Part shown: piece after piece, positions 41,873-53,641 of the stretch | How positions within the stretch are numbered: the stretch's first letter is position 1 | Layout of the letters: the number at the start of each line of letters is the position of its first letter | Assembly: GCA_002286855.1 (NCBI GenBank) | Contig: NRSV01000017.1 | Span: 227,475-291,474, forward strand | Reading direction: 5' to 3' | Length of the DNA: 64,000 bases | Source: Bipolaris cookei | Lineage: Eukaryota > Ascomycota > Dothideomycetes > Pleosporales > Pleosporaceae | Made by a program: the position numbers and the translations under genes | Notes under the pieces: model-generated | The model's input: the letters and a program-made list of their open reading frames with translations, nothing else | The model's database searches: none | Told to the model about the DNA's origin: nothing

Positions 41873-44347
41873 TCAATGCTCTTCTACTGTAGTCTCTTCT
41901 ACCCGCTCTTGTATCAAGTCAACCTGCTTCACTGGATGCAGCAACATGGCTGGAAGGCACATGCGACCTTCATGAGCCAGCTCGTATTCCTCGCCACCAT
42001 CATTATCGACCTTGTACCCCATCCAGCGCTTCCACAGGTTGGGCGCAAAGCCGGCGTGGTAGTACCATGTGGTACCGAGGAAGTTGTGTTGCCTCTCGTC
42101 AGAAAAGACGGAAAGGCGAGCACCTCCTGATGCGCCATTGCGACCATTGTTGAAAATAGCAGCGAGATACTGTGTGGGCCACTTTCGATCAATAAAGACA
42201 GGATGAGGTGCAAACACAGCTTTGAGGCCGTGGTGCAGAGCGCATGAGGCAGGCCACATCTCGCTGAACATAGTATGACGAAAGAGCGACTGTTCGCGGT
42301 GCATCGTTTCCAGGAGTCTCCTTGACAGGCGTCCAGAGGTATTGATAGCTGTTCGTCGGGGTGGGCGACCATTCTTGATATCATAGCCAGTAGTGTCATC
42401 GGCCAAGATCCAGTTGGTCTGGTCAGGGTCGAACAGGGGGTTGAATACGATAAGATCTGCAGGCTCGCCTACACCCCACTCGTACTTGTCCTCAGCCATT
42501 GTAGTGTTTGGCTTTACAGCAGGGTCAATCTCGATGTCTGAGTAGTCATCTGGAAGCTCAGGACCCCAGATTGCTTTTTCAGGTTTGAGCGTCTCTCGGC
42601 CAGGGACATGAGGGTTTGGTGGGAGATGCTTGGACCATCTGTTTGCCTGGCTATTAGTGCCATGTTCGGTCTGCACACGCACTGTATGCTTGAAATCCTC
42701 CCAGGATTCATGCACAGAGGGTACATAGAAACGCCCATTGCGTTCCCATAATCCTTTGCGAGGCTGAGCGGCTGTCCACTTAGAGACTTGTTCAAAGAGA
42801 TGATAGTAGTGCCCAGTATATCGCACGTCCATCTCCCAGTGCCAGAAGTAGTCATATTCGGGATGTTGATGGGCAAAATACGTTACGGGCATAAAGGTAG
42901 AGCGGTAGGCACCATGGACGGGCAGACCACGGTAGTTGGTCTCCTCAAGGCCTCCGTAGATTAGACCCATTTGACGTTCTGACCAGAGAGTACCCATACC
43001 CGCAAATTCAGCAGGCAAAGAGTTCTTGAGAACTTCTTGATGGACCTTTTCGTCAGCCCAAATTTGCTTATTGTCATCTTTGACGTGGATTAAGAAGTGG
43101 ACCTCGTATTCGCCTCCCGAGGAAAGACTTAGCTCAGAGATGAGAGCGCGAAGGTACATTAGATCCTCGTCGTCGTACTGGTAGTCCCACCATGTTCGGA
43201 GGAGGACTGCAGTGCGCGGGAGAAGGGCCTTGTGAGAACCCTTTGGCTTCTCGCGGGTTGTGCCATCAGCAGTCGCTTTCTCTTCAGCCTCTGTATCACG
43301 CTTGCGCATACTCTGGAAACCATGAGGACGAGGGGTGGGTTGCTTCTCGAAGCGGCCCTTGTTCTTTTCCAAGCACCGATTGACAGCGTCAGCCCAGTTG
43401 ACCTCGCGAAAATCGACCTCAGCATCAGCCTTCCAAACATCTTCAATTCCTTCCCGGTCACCCTCCATGCCAGCGCCAGTACCGCCTCGCCGTTTGCTGT
43501 AACCCAGACCATACGGACCCAGTCGGCCAAAGCGCTCAAAGCAGACATCATTTCTCAGGCCCAGTACTTCATAGCTTCCAATGACATTATCTGGCATGCC
43601 TTGGGGAACACCCTTGTATGCTCGCAGTCCTGGTACCTTGATAGTGTCGTTTGCATCAACATAACATGTCTCGACAGGCCCGTACTTGTCCACGTAGTTT
43701 GTGCCGCTGTATTCCGGAAAAGGGTCAAAAGGTATAGAATCGGCAATGTGCGCGCCTTCTGATCTCCGCTCTTTTGCCCCATCCTTGGGCTCCGCAGGCG
43801 GCAGCTCAGGGTCAATATCCTGCTTGGTAGGGTATTCGGGGACATTCTTTTCCCGGCTGACTAGCGAACGAATTCCACCATGATATCTCTTGAGGAACGG
43901 GAAGCTCTCCCATACATTTGGCGGTGGGGGAGGCTTATGTAGACCGAGCTCGGCGTTTCTTATCGATTGCCAACTACTGCTGAACAGAAACCACATGAAC
44001 AGAAGCAGTGTGGATGCTATTGCAAGTCCGAAGTATCGTGTGCAGGCCCGGGGGTTTCTGTAGCTGTATGCGCTTACGGTGGGTCTCGATGGTGCTCTTC
44101 GGTGAGATTTGGGGGGTCGCCGGAGTGGCCGCGACTCGATGTTGTTGGGGTTTTGGTCGTATGTGCCTGAAGAGTGCCGTGATGAAGACGGACTTGATGT
44201 ATCAGAAGACATATAGGCTTCATAGTCGTCGCTGTCGTGACCCTTTTCATTGTATCCGCCGTCTTCAACATCGCGCTCGGCGGAGGGTGCCTGGTTGTAC
44301 GACTGGGCTTTCCTCTTGCCCACCGATAGGGGCCGGAAGCCGAGCAT
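41873..44347 (-). CDS. DUF3405 family type II membrane protein (putative glycosyltransferase-like)
   Basis: A single exon of 824 aa. A disordered Ser/Pro/Arg-rich cytosolic N-terminus (1-100) precedes one membrane anchor (YFGLAIASTLLLFMWFLFSS, about 105-125), after which the lumenal part begins. The DUF3405 body runs from AVLLRTWWDYQYDDEDLMYLRAL to the C-terminus and includes YFWHWEMDVRYTGHYY, an acidic metal-binding-like motif, and NNGRNGASGGARLSVFSD. Family function is not established; a Golgi glycosyltransferase role is suggested by topology and motif. The gene is convergent with the acyl-CoA dehydrogenase. Confidence 0.85.
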   Translation of the reverse strand: MLGFRPLSVGKRKAQSYNQAPSAERDVEDGGYNEKGHDSDDYEAYMSSDTSSPSSSRHSSGTYDQNPNNIESRPLRRPPKSHRRAPSRPTVSAYSYRNPRACTRYFGLAIASTLLLFMWFLFSSSWQSIRNAELGLHKPPPPPNVWESFPFLKRYHGGIRSLVSREKNVPEYPTKQDIDPELPPAEPKDGAKERRSEGAHIADSIPFDPFPEYSGTNYVDKYGPVETCYVDANDTIKVPGLRAYKGVPQGMPDNVIGSYEVLGLRNDVCFERFGRLGPYGLGYSKRRGGTGAGMEGDREGIEDVWKADAEVDFREVNWADAVNRCLEKNKGRFEKQPTPRPHGFQSMRKRDTEAEEKATADGTTREKPKGSHKALLPRTAVLLRTWWDYQYDDEDLMYLRALISELSLSSGGEYEVHFLIHVKDDNKQIWADEKVHQEVLKNSLPAEFAGMGTLWSERQMGLIYGGLEETNYRGLPVHGAYRSTFMPVTYFAHQHPEYDYFWHWEMDVRYTGHYYHLFEQVSKWTAAQPRKGLWERNGRFYVPSVHESWEDFKHTVRVQTEHGTNSQANRWSKHLPPNPHVPGRETLKPEKAIWGPELPDDYSDIEIDPAVKPNTTMAEDKYEWGVGEPADLIVFNPLFDPDQTNWILADDTTGYDIKNGRPPRRTAINTSGRLSRRLLETMHREQSLFRHTMFSEMWPASCALHHGLKAVFAPHPVFIDRKWPTQYLAAIFNNGRNGASGGARLSVFSDERQHNFLGTTWYYHAGFAPNLWKRWMGYKVDNDGGEEYELAHEGRMCLPAMLLHPVKQVDLIQERVEETTVEEH

Positions 44348-47300
44348 CTTTTGTGAGTTCTGACTGGAGTGCGACTATAGCATGTGGAGTGTGCAGGCTA
44401 TTTGCGGATGCGATTGCGTTGCGGGCTGAGTATGAAAATGTCGCTGAGGTACGTAGGGCGCTTGCAGTTTTGTCACTTCTGTAGCAGCCGGCAGCGTCGT
44501 GAAAACGCCTAGAGCCGTGAAAAAAATCGTAATTTTCGTAGCAATGCGTTGAATTGGAATGCAAAATGTCGGTACACGGTGACGAAGCCCCATGCCGGGG
44601 TACGTACACGTCGGCGGGCGGAAAGATTGCAGCCACACTAAACAACTGGGCGTTGGCGCAACAACCACATCCATGCCCTAAGACCTATCCGTCGCCCTAG
44701 CATACAGTCGACACCACTCGACCAACGCATCTCAACAAAGTATCCGTAGATGTTCAGCGAAGATATAGTCTTCTATCATTGTGTTTTTCTGATACTGAGA
44801 TTTGCTAGTGCGCGACCTTGCCAATAGGACAGCCCAGTCAACCGGGAAGCCCCAGTTATCCGCTTGTGTAAACCTATGTTGCAATCAGGACATAATGTTG
44901 CGAATACATATCTTCTGGGCAAGCATGTGACGGCTGCCTGTTTGAGCAAATAACCTGGGTTCAAACCTTTCATGATGACTTCACCAAGCATTTGGAGTTG
45001 CTTTTAAAGGGGCATACTCCGTCTTGCATTGCCGCAGTCATCCCATCGTCACAAATATTGACCGAAACCGTATCATCTTAATCCCCGCAAGATTTATTCT
45101 GAGCCATCATGATATTGGGTTTGAAACACTGAGAATTTGTTGGATGTTGGCCCTTCTGCCAAGCAACTCTCCTGTGCATTCTGTATTCGATCTTCGCCTC
45201 GAGGCAGCAAGTTCCTTTTCTCTTCCATGCGTGTTCTTGGTTTTTTTTAACTCAGAATTGCAACATAAATGAGCCTACTCATTGGTACCGTCTTCCTTGG
45301 ATGGCATCGTTGGTGTAAGAGGCGAATTACTCAAAGTGTCAGTTTCTCACAACCAAAGCAGCATACGTACAGGCAACGGATCTTCCTTCCATATATATCT
45401 TATCAGCTACCTCTCCTTGAAAGGTGCAATTGTCCTGAACGAGGTATTTTCATGGTTCAGATATTTTAGACTGTAATCCCGAAATCTAGAACGCATCCCA
45501 TCATTTCATCTGGAGCTTTTCATCCGCCAACCGGCTCTTCTTCACCAATAGAGGCAAACACTCTGGCCAGTCGATCAATTCTTCTGCAGGATCGATCATT
45601 CGATCATTTCCAAGCACTCTCCTGAAACTAAATACACCTCAACTGAACCGAGCGGGTATCGCACAAGTGCAGCAGCAGCAGTGGACCAAAGCCATCAGCA
45701 CGGCCACAATGGGTCCGAACCTGCAAATAGCTCTCTTCTCAGAGATTACGCAGAATTGCCACCGGGTGTTATCCGTTCACTCTAAGTAGATGAAAGGTGC
45801 ATAGGCTTAAGACACGGAAACGAAAAGTGCCTCAATCCACAGGCAATATCTAGTCTTTTTGCTTATCAGTTTCTTCATCTCTCTCATCTGTAAAAAGCAT
45901 GCGGACCAGTATCGAGGAGGTAGAGAGGCGATAGAGCGGCTATCTAGGAGAAAAAACTGGTGAGCTACCCAATTTCTGTATTAATAGTAGCTCTAGTATG
46001 TTAAACTAAACCAACCGTACAAACCCCTTTCCCCGTATCACCACTCTTGTCGTACGGTCGTCAAGATCACAATCTTTTCGAACCCAGACCCGAAGAAAGC
46101 GACAAGATCCCTATCTACCTATTTAGCACTAACATACCCTCACCCTCAACTCGATACCTCTCTTCGTCCTTCCCTCTCCTTCCTTCGCATCCGCAGATCG
46201 CAATACAACCCTCCACTCACCAAACCTTCCCTCTTAATATCCACGGAAAAAAATATTCCTCCAACATTCTCCCGTTCCCCGCTTACGACTAGAAAACAGG
46301 ATGCTGATACTGTATCGCAAATAACCCTGTTGGAATCAATTAGGACTCGAACGAGTCCTACTGATAAGCGACACTGATTGATTGATACGAGCAGTGGCAG
46401 GGACGCCGTCCCTGCTGCTTACCGGCTCGTGCGCCTGCGGCTCGTGCGCGCAGGCGCTGTAAGTACTGGGCACGATAGCAGATACAGACAATCAATCCGC
46501 TTCCTCATTATAGTATTGCAGCTGAAAGTTGATCCATCCCGTGATACCTTTGTTAGGCCAACAAACCTTAAACGGGCTGCACCCGTCCGCCCAATGGCCA
46601 AAAAGGAGGGGGCTCATATGTAATATGTAAGTAGGCTATTTCTAACAACGAAGCCAAGGGGAATGCGTCAACGATATTAAGCTTGGAATAAACTATAGCT
46701 AAGGGATATCAAGGATACTGGGGAATCCCAGTGAGTTGTTTATTGATTTAAAAAAGGGTAGAGGGAGGATGGTAGGGCCAAGGGGGGGAAACAGGTATAT
46801 AGCCGGTTGTTCGATTCAAGGTGCAGGGATGAGTGAGAATCGAGGTAATCGGGGAAGGTTTGCGGGGGGTTGGGGGGGTTTCAGAATGTACTGGGCTGAG
46901 TATTGATACTGGGACTAGGGGGTTTCTATGTAATCAAGATAAAAAGGCCAACATTGGATAGCCCAGCATTAAGAACAAGATGGAAGCTAAGAATACAATA
47001 GAAGAAGTAAGTTATGCAAATATGGCATTGAAATAGTGCAATTATGCAACATGTGTTTGGCTATTTTCGTACAAAGAGTTTATCAATTACCACTTTTGCC
47101 GGTGCCCCCTACCTCCGTAGATTCCGGCACGGCAGCCTTGCTGCAAGGTACGCGTGTACATTTGTTTCAAGTAAATGGCCGAAAACAACAACTAATAGCG
47201 TCACCAATGAAACAAGCAAAAAAGGATGTCTTGGAATATGTTGTTCAATAATAGTGTATTTACCAATCGCCTAAACGATAGTTCAAAGATATTTACAGAA

Positions 47301-47385
47301 GAAGTCCATGGCAGTACCTCAGCCACCCTCAACACGTCTTCACTCATCCACGGGCTACTAGTTCCAAGAGGGGAAAAGGAACAAT
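44348..47385. other. 3-kb intergenic region, mostly featureless
   Basis: No gene supported: frames are short with low coding character. It contains the fold-back, LTR-like sequence listed at 46328-46647 and GT/GA-rich tracts near 46750-46920. Confidence 0.5.
46328..46647 (+). repeat. Possible solo LTR or fold-back element
   Basis: A 320-bp segment that starts TGTTGGAATCAATTAGG and ends TATTTCTAACA, the TG...CA termini usual for copia LTRs. Inside are three successive hairpins: AGGACTCG/CGAGTCCT (about 46350), GCAGGGAC/GTCCCTGC (about 46400) and GCGCCTGC/GCAGGCGC (about 46430-46455). No clear 5-bp target duplication is seen (AACCC against ACGAA). Confidence 0.35.
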
Positions 47386-48624
47386 TTAGATCCTTCCGTA
47401 ACCAGCAGTGTTAACAACGTTCTTAGCGTTAGCACCAGACACAGCAGGAGCAATGTTCTTTCCAGAAAAGCCAGCAATGACGCTGGTGTCAGAGGCAGTC
47501 ATGGCAGCGGAAGCACCGTAAATGTTGGCCTCGCAGTTGCGGCCAAGACCACTCTTGCAAGCAGAACCACCGGAAGCAAAAACCTTGCCAGCAAGACCAC
47601 TCTGAGACGCGGACTTGACGTCCTGGAAGGCGTTGCCCTCAGCGACGATCTTGGCACCGGCGTCAGCCTCGAAAGCGTGACCGGAGTTGGCATAGAAGTA
47701 GTTGCCGACAGCATGGAGGAGGGTGTTTCCGGCGACCTTTGGCGAGCGGCCAGAGGTGTGGTGAATGTAGTTGCCCTTGAGGGTGACCATGTCGCTGCTG
47801 CCGGTCAAGTAGATGCCCCAGTAGTGGTGGCCGTCGCAGGTGGCGGACCAGGCGGTGGCGCCATTGATCTCGTTGTTGGAGATTGTGACACGGCCGGAAG
47901 CCTTCTCGCCTAGGACAATGTGCTGGCGGGCAATCAGGTCGGTGGTGACATGGTCGATCCAGATCATGTCGCCTGTAATCATTCTTTGTTAGATACTGTG
48001 TGCGAGTTTGAATACAGATTGCAACTTACCGCCGTCGACGGTGATGGCATCACCACCCCAGACATATTGAGGGTTGATCTCAGTGAAACGGACGTTCTGG
48101 ATGATAATGTTCTTGACGCCGTTGGCCATGCGGATACCCTTTCCTTTGATGACACCCTTGTTGCCCTGGCCGACAAGAGACTTGTTGGAGCCAACAGTAA
48201 TGCCAATGACACCAGCCTTGTCATAGGTGATGCTGGAGACCTTGGGCGCATCCTTCTGGTAGTTGTCGCACCATCCATCCTTGTTGATGGCGATCTGGCA
48301 TCCGGAGCCAGTGCCCCAGGGACGGCAACCAGCAGAGGTGGCCTTGCCCTCGCTGCCAGTGAAGTCGAAGGTCTTGGTAAGGACAATGGTGCGGGCCTGT
48401 CCATCACCAAGGTAGCTAACGAGCTCGGCGTTGGTCTTGGGGTATACAGGGGCGGCGCTGCCACCACCGGTTACACCTGTTCACGCATAAGTTTAAATTC
48501 AGGAAACAATACAAAAAGTTGACGAACCCTTAGCAAAACCCTCAGCAGCACCCTTGACGCCATCAGCAGCGCTGACTGTGGTAGCGAGAGCTGCCGCAAT
48601 AGCGGCAAAGAGAGAGTACTTCAT
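47386..48624 (-). CDS. Pectin lyase, secreted (PL1)
   Basis: Three exons (48624-48528, 48476-48030, 47972-47386; introns 51 and 57 bp) give 376 aa. The signal peptide is MKYSLFAAIAAALATTVSA. The parallel beta-helix fold carries GVKNIIIQNVRF, a WIDHVTTDLIARQH segment, ATCDGHHYWGIYLTG and the catalytic Arg region HHTSGRSPKVAGNTLLH. The ATCDG...YWG block fits pectin lyases rather than calcium-dependent pectate lyases. Known role: beta-elimination of methyl-esterified homogalacturonan in plant cell walls, which suggests a plant-associated or plant-litter lifestyle. Confidence 0.92.
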
Positions 48625-49895
48625 AGTCTGATTCTTGTTGATGCAAAAACTAGAGAGAGTGGATAGCAAACACAGTTTGCTTGAAAAAAAAAAGAATGTG
48701 TAGTTGAAAGAAGTAGAGAGAGTGAAAGACAATGCTGTTGTGATGATTTTCCATGGTAGCAGATCAAGTCCCGTCTTTATAATAGACAGGATTCAGAGGA
48801 GGCTGTTTCAAAGCAGGCCCCACAGGCTAATCTGAGAAACATTCCCTGGGAGTGAATACTGGGTCCTGAGGACCCGTTCATCACAGGGTAGGGGTATGCA
48901 TCAGAGTCATGAGTCGCGCTTTGCGCTCCGGAGGAATTCTACCAGTATTCTGGAGCAAAGGATACGTGATTCGATTAGGAGGATCCATAGAGGCAAGCGC
49001 ATAGTGAACAGTGCAAGATTGGCGAGCTGCGGACATTGGGATTGCCGCGAAACGGATGCAGACAGTCGTTGTGTATGTTTGTGCAGTCGTGGCTTGGCAC
49101 GGGTCAGGATTGTGAGGCGAGCGGATGTTGGTTTCATACCAGCATGATGCGGCTGGTGTTGACCCCACATAGCCATTCCTGGTCGAGTTTAGCTAGGAAC
49201 AGGTATATTAGCCCTATCAGGGTTGAGATGACGAGGCTGATGAGTTCAAGACGTGGGATTCCTGGAAGTACACAAAATGCGGATTTTATTGGAATAGTCC
49301 TTCCGATAGGTGGAACGATCAAATATAATGCTATATACGAGGTGAAGCAGCATTGACCAGTAGAAGATTATATGTTAAAGCACATGCTCCAGGTAGATTT
49401 GATAAGATGTAAAGGCCGAGACTTTCGAATTGAACTCGATGGACATAGTGTTGGCCTGCGTGTTGTCTGTCCACTCGATAGTGCTCTGGTCGCTAGTGTT
49501 ACCTGGCAGGAGAACGTCAGGAGAACGTCAATACTCTACAGGTTCATAGGAGAGGGAAAAGGTCCGATTCTCATATTTTATGTAGAATCTCGTGCAAGCT
49601 GCCCTTCTTGGCGATGCGGCAATAAGTAGATGCCAAGAAGGGATGGAGAGGAGGTTGTTCCAATAGAAGTGGCCTAGACCAGAAAGGTGGGACTAGCGCT
49701 ACCGTCTTGGGATGAACCCTGACCACGTGTCTATGCTCGGGTAAGGGCCCTGTCGACTGCCAAACAACACAACTGACTGGGTCCAACCAACCCTGAACCC
49801 AGCACTATCTCCACGCCGGTCTTTACCCACCAACCTAGTTGAACGTCATTGTAGCTGTAACTGTGTAGCCAGCGTGCAGCTCACACGCATCCTGG
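48625..49895. other. Intergenic, no supported feature
   Basis: A 1.27-kb spacer containing the promoters of two divergent genes (pectin lyase and the disordered protein). Only short frames. Confidence 0.5.
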
Positions 49896-51599
49896 ATGGC
49901 CCACCGAACATATGGCAGCAGCCAGCGTCATGGTAGAACGCAGGCCAAGCAGTACAACGCACCACACCGCTACCCCAGCCAATCATCTCGACCCCTCCAA
50001 CGCCCTGCTGCATCTTGGTCGTCAGACCACATCTCCGAGCCAGTGTACTCGGACTCAGACGACTACATCAACTCGCAGGACCCAGAGCCGGCCCCAAGTC
50101 CTGCACGGTATCATGAGAGGATCTCTCCGATGAGTTCGCCGTACAGCCCCCGGGAAAGAGAGACTAATAGCAAGCCATGTTATTACACAACCCCTCCGCG
50201 TCACCGGCAACACTGGCCCGCGCGGTACCAGACCCCGTCCCCTGGTTCAGATTATATTGCACAGTCAGCCCGGACAGAAGATGATTATATCGCAACACCG
50301 GCGAGTCGTATGCCCGGCGCCTTTGTGGATGACGACGACGAAACACCAGAGTACAACATTGGATACACCAAATATCGACCCGACGATAGCTCACCGCTCC
50401 AGCGCTCTACCCCTAAATCCTATGACCGAGAGAGTCCACCGCTTCGACGCCGTGCTCCTCTCAAAGACTACGACAATGACCCACCGCGGCACCATCATCA
50501 TCGCGACTCCGACCTGACAAGCAGCAACTGGGACCGCAAGCACGACATAGCGCGGACCCGTGGCCGCAGCTGTAGCCGTAGCCGTAGCCGCAGCCGCCTC
50601 AACCACCTCCAGCCGCATGAACTCGACAATTTCCACGAAGCAAGGCAATTTCTCGAGCGCTTCCGCGCCCTCGACATCCAGCGCACTGCTCGCCCCATCG
50701 GCGCATACTCGAGCGACGAGGATCGCGACGATACCCGGAGCCTCCGCTCACGCCGGAGCAGTGTGTCCAGGGAACGGCCTGCGACATACATTTCCTCCCG
50801 TCGAAATAGCAGCAACACAAAAAGCAAGAGACTCGAGGCCGCTAATGACGCAGCCGTAGCTTGGTACCGCAGCTCCCACCGCTATAAAGACGACGCATCA
50901 TCTCCCGAGCGCAATACCGGCTTCAGCCAACCCCGCCAAAGCCGAATTGACCGCTATGAACGACGCCCAAGCTACAAAATGCTCACTCGAGATGCTGCCG
51001 CACATGACTCTGTGGACTCTTTAGGTCGCGTCCCATCGACAACCCGCTCCTACCTTTCTCGCCCCCCATCTACCACCCCTTCTTACATCTCCCGTTCTCG
51101 TTCTCGTTCTCGTTCTCGTTCTCGTGCCCCGTCTACAGCTCCTTCCTACGTTTCTCCTTCTCCCTCCCCTTCCCCTTCCCGGGCTCGAGCGAGGTCTCCC
51201 CCTTCGTTCAGTCGAGCAGTTACTACGCACCGTCGTTCGTCGTATAGCGACGACAACGGTATTGGTGAGGGAAGCGATTATCTTCCCAGCGACAACGAAG
51301 AGGAAGAAGATCGCAGACGGCACTTTCCTGACGACGATAAGTACGAGCGGAGAGGGGGGTATAGTGATGATAATGGGGTGGGGGAGGGGAGTGATTATGT
51401 TTCTAGTGATGATGATCTTGGTGATGATCTTGTGGATAGAAGGGGGAGATATGCTAGGGGGAAGATGTATAGTGCGCGTGAGAGATTTGAAGAAGAAGAA
51501 GAAGAAGAAGAAGTACATAGTTATAGTAAGGGGTGGGGTGTTGGGAATAGGGGCGAGACGAAGGGTCGGCGGTATTGGGAGGGCGGAGTGGGAATATAG
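49896..51599 (+). CDS. SR-rich, largely disordered hypothetical protein
   Basis: A single exon of 567 aa with no recognised domain. It is rich in Arg, Ser, Asp and Tyr, with SR repeats near residues 230 and 400 (GRSCSRSRSRSR; SRSRSRSRSRSRAPST) and an SP run (SPSPSPSPSRARARSPP). Near the C-terminus a short acidic motif occurs twice (YSDDNGIGEGSDY and YSDDNGVGEGSDY), and a Glu run follows near residue 535. The composition recalls splicing-related or nuclear-body proteins, but nothing confirms that. The gene call rests on frame length and start context. Confidence 0.6.
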   Translation: MAHRTYGSSQRHGRTQAKQYNAPHRYPSQSSRPLQRPAASWSSDHISEPVYSDSDDYINSQDPEPAPSPARYHERISPMSSPYSPRERETNSKPCYYTTPPRHRQHWPARYQTPSPGSDYIAQSARTEDDYIATPASRMPGAFVDDDDETPEYNIGYTKYRPDDSSPLQRSTPKSYDRESPPLRRRAPLKDYDNDPPRHHHHRDSDLTSSNWDRKHDIARTRGRSCSRSRSRSRLNHLQPHELDNFHEARQFLERFRALDIQRTARPIGAYSSDEDRDDTRSLRSRRSSVSRERPATYISSRRNSSNTKSKRLEAANDAAVAWYRSSHRYKDDASSPERNTGFSQPRQSRIDRYERRPSYKMLTRDAAAHDSVDSLGRVPSTTRSYLSRPPSTTPSYISRSRSRSRSRSRAPSTAPSYVSPSPSPSPSRARARSPPSFSRAVTTHRRSSYSDDNGIGEGSDYLPSDNEEEEDRRRHFPDDDKYERRGGYSDDNGVGEGSDYVSSDDDLGDDLVDRRGRYARGKMYSARERFEEEEEEEEVHSYSKGWGVGNRGETKGRRYWEGGVGI

Positions 51600-51891
51600 A
51601 TGATGACTTTTTGAGATTCTGAGTTCTGTTATGCATAGCTTTTTTTGGTTTGGCGATGAATATAATGAGTAAATAAAACTGTCTTAGACAGTGGCTGAGT
51701 AGAACCTCATTATGATGGTAATGATGTTTTTTTTTCATCTCTTACTTAGTGTCTATCATTACACCATCTTACGATAGTCATGTACACTTTTTTTTTCTCT
51801 CCACGGCTTGTTACCTTCATACACGTACATGTTACTCCAGGTGGAGTTTAAACGCCTCAATCGCATAATATGATACAATGCTTTCTCTTGT

Positions 51892-53055
51892 CTAAGCAGT
51901 AGTGGTGGTAGTAGCCTCAGCAGCAGCAACAGCAGCAGCATCAGCCGCCGTCGCCGTTAGAATCTCCTGAGGCGCAAGTTCAGCGGTGCTCATAGGGCCC
52001 TTTGGCCATGGTTTACCCAGCGCATCTTGAACGCGAATGATTTGGTTCTTAGGACCAGGTACGCAGCCTATGTCGTTGTTAGTAACGCAATCAATCTACC
52101 ATCTACCAACATAGAAAAAACAGAGGAAAAAAAAGAGTAGAGATACTAACGTACCAGTAACAACAACAACCCCATTCCCCTCATCAACCTTCAACACCCT
52201 CAAATTCTTCACCGTAACACTCTCATTCCCCATATTCCCCGGCATCCGCTTCCCAGGCAACACACGCGATCCCGATCCTTGGGAACCACCCGCAGAACCC
52301 ATACCACGATGCATAAGCGACTGACCATGCGACGCAGGTTGACCCCCAAATCCATGTCGTTTCATACCCTACATTTTTCTCGTCAGTCTTGTCCTCTCTC
52401 TTCTCAACGTACCAACATATGGCTCTATTGAGCATGTACAACTTACACCGGCAAACCCCATCCCCCTCCCCACCCCCCTAACATCCACCCACTGGCCCTC
52501 GGTGAACCACCCCGCACCCACACACTCCCCAACTTGTACCTGTAACCCCTCTTCTCCCTTGACTTTAAACTCGGCAACCCATCGCTTGGGCGCTACGCCC
52601 GCCGCTGCAAAATGGCCGAGCATCGGCCTCCTCACGTTCCTTGCCTCTTTCTGTCCTGCACCGATTTGCACGGCCCAGTACCCGTTTGTATCGCGCCGCT
52701 TGTGGGCGACGACTTGATTGCGGTCGAATTGGAGGACGGTGCAGGCGGTTCTTTTACCGGTTTCTTGGTCGTAGAGCGAGGTCATACCCTTTTTAATGGC
52801 GAGTAAGCCAGTGCGGAGGGGCGTGCTGTGGGCTTTGCGCTCGAGGGCCGCGGTCGAGGTGCTGTTTAAGGCGGGTTTGGAGGGGTGGTGGGCGAAGCGA
52901 TCGGGTTGGGGGGTGAAGGTGGATTTGATGGTGCGGATGGAGGTGTATGCGAGTGATGTTGGAGTGGTTTGCTGGAGGAGACATCGCGCTGATGTGGAGG
53001 GGATGAGGAATTGGGGGGGGGAGAGTCCCCAATTGAGGGGTACCTTGGGTGGCAT
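51892..53055 (-). CDS. MRPL9: Mitochondrial ribosomal protein uL3m
   Basis: Three exons (53055-52447, 52368-52155, 52067-51892; introns 78 and 87 bp) give 332 aa. The ribosomal protein L3 signature spans intron 1: GGMKRHGFGGQPASHG, then LMHRGMGSAG, GKRMPGNMGNESVTVKNL and, across intron 2, GCVPGPKNQIIRVQDAL. The N-terminus (about 1-75) is a mitochondrial presequence-like extension. The C-terminus is a low-complexity Ala/Thr tail encoded by GCA/GTAGT-type repeats at 51895-51960, unusual for the family. Role: large-subunit assembly at the peptidyl-transferase side. The start at 53055 is the first ATG; an upstream in-frame extension has none. Confidence 0.92.
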
Positions 53056-53641
53056 TGTTTTGTTGGCAGGGAGCCTCTCTCGTGGCACTGTGATTGATGT
53101 TCACCGCGGGCATTTTGCAACCCGCGCGGGCCTCTCTCAGAATCAGGTGCACGGATCACATTACGCACGTGAAGCAGCGTTCAGCATCCCGACATACGCT
53201 AAACCAGTGCATTCAGTCATTGTAGCCTAGTGGCTGGTACAAGTCATACATGGTCGTACATACATATCTGTTTAGAGCAGTTTAGGAGACGAGTATATTT
53301 TTGGTGCGTTTTTGAGCAATGCCCTGTCCAGCAGGCTTGGTACCAAGATACAATACGAGACGTCACAAGTCAGATACCACCCGTTGTCCTACGTATACTA
53401 TGTACCATCGACTCGCCTTGTATCCCAAAACCCACGAAAAAAACACACAAGAACGCGTAGCAATGGGTATCCTCCGGTTTGTGAAACGCCAATAACTCCA
53501 GGCACCTCCACGTGGTGGTGCGTAATGTGACATTATAGTCATTCATGAAATGTGCCAAAAGCGTTCAGCGTCTTTACAATACGACGTCGGTTGCTTGACA
53601 AGCAGCCGAGTATCTCGGAGTCGTTCTCTGATCAATCAAAG
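53056..53641. other. Intergenic, no supported feature
   Basis: A 0.59-kb spacer between two minus-strand genes. Nothing recognised. Confidence 0.5.

Noticed and set aside
44943..44950. TTTGCTCA octamer (minus strand)
   Set aside because: In featureless intergenic DNA with no nearby metal-related gene.
46047..46292. 81-codon plus-strand frame
   Set aside because: Short, no motif, no neighbouring exons that would extend it.
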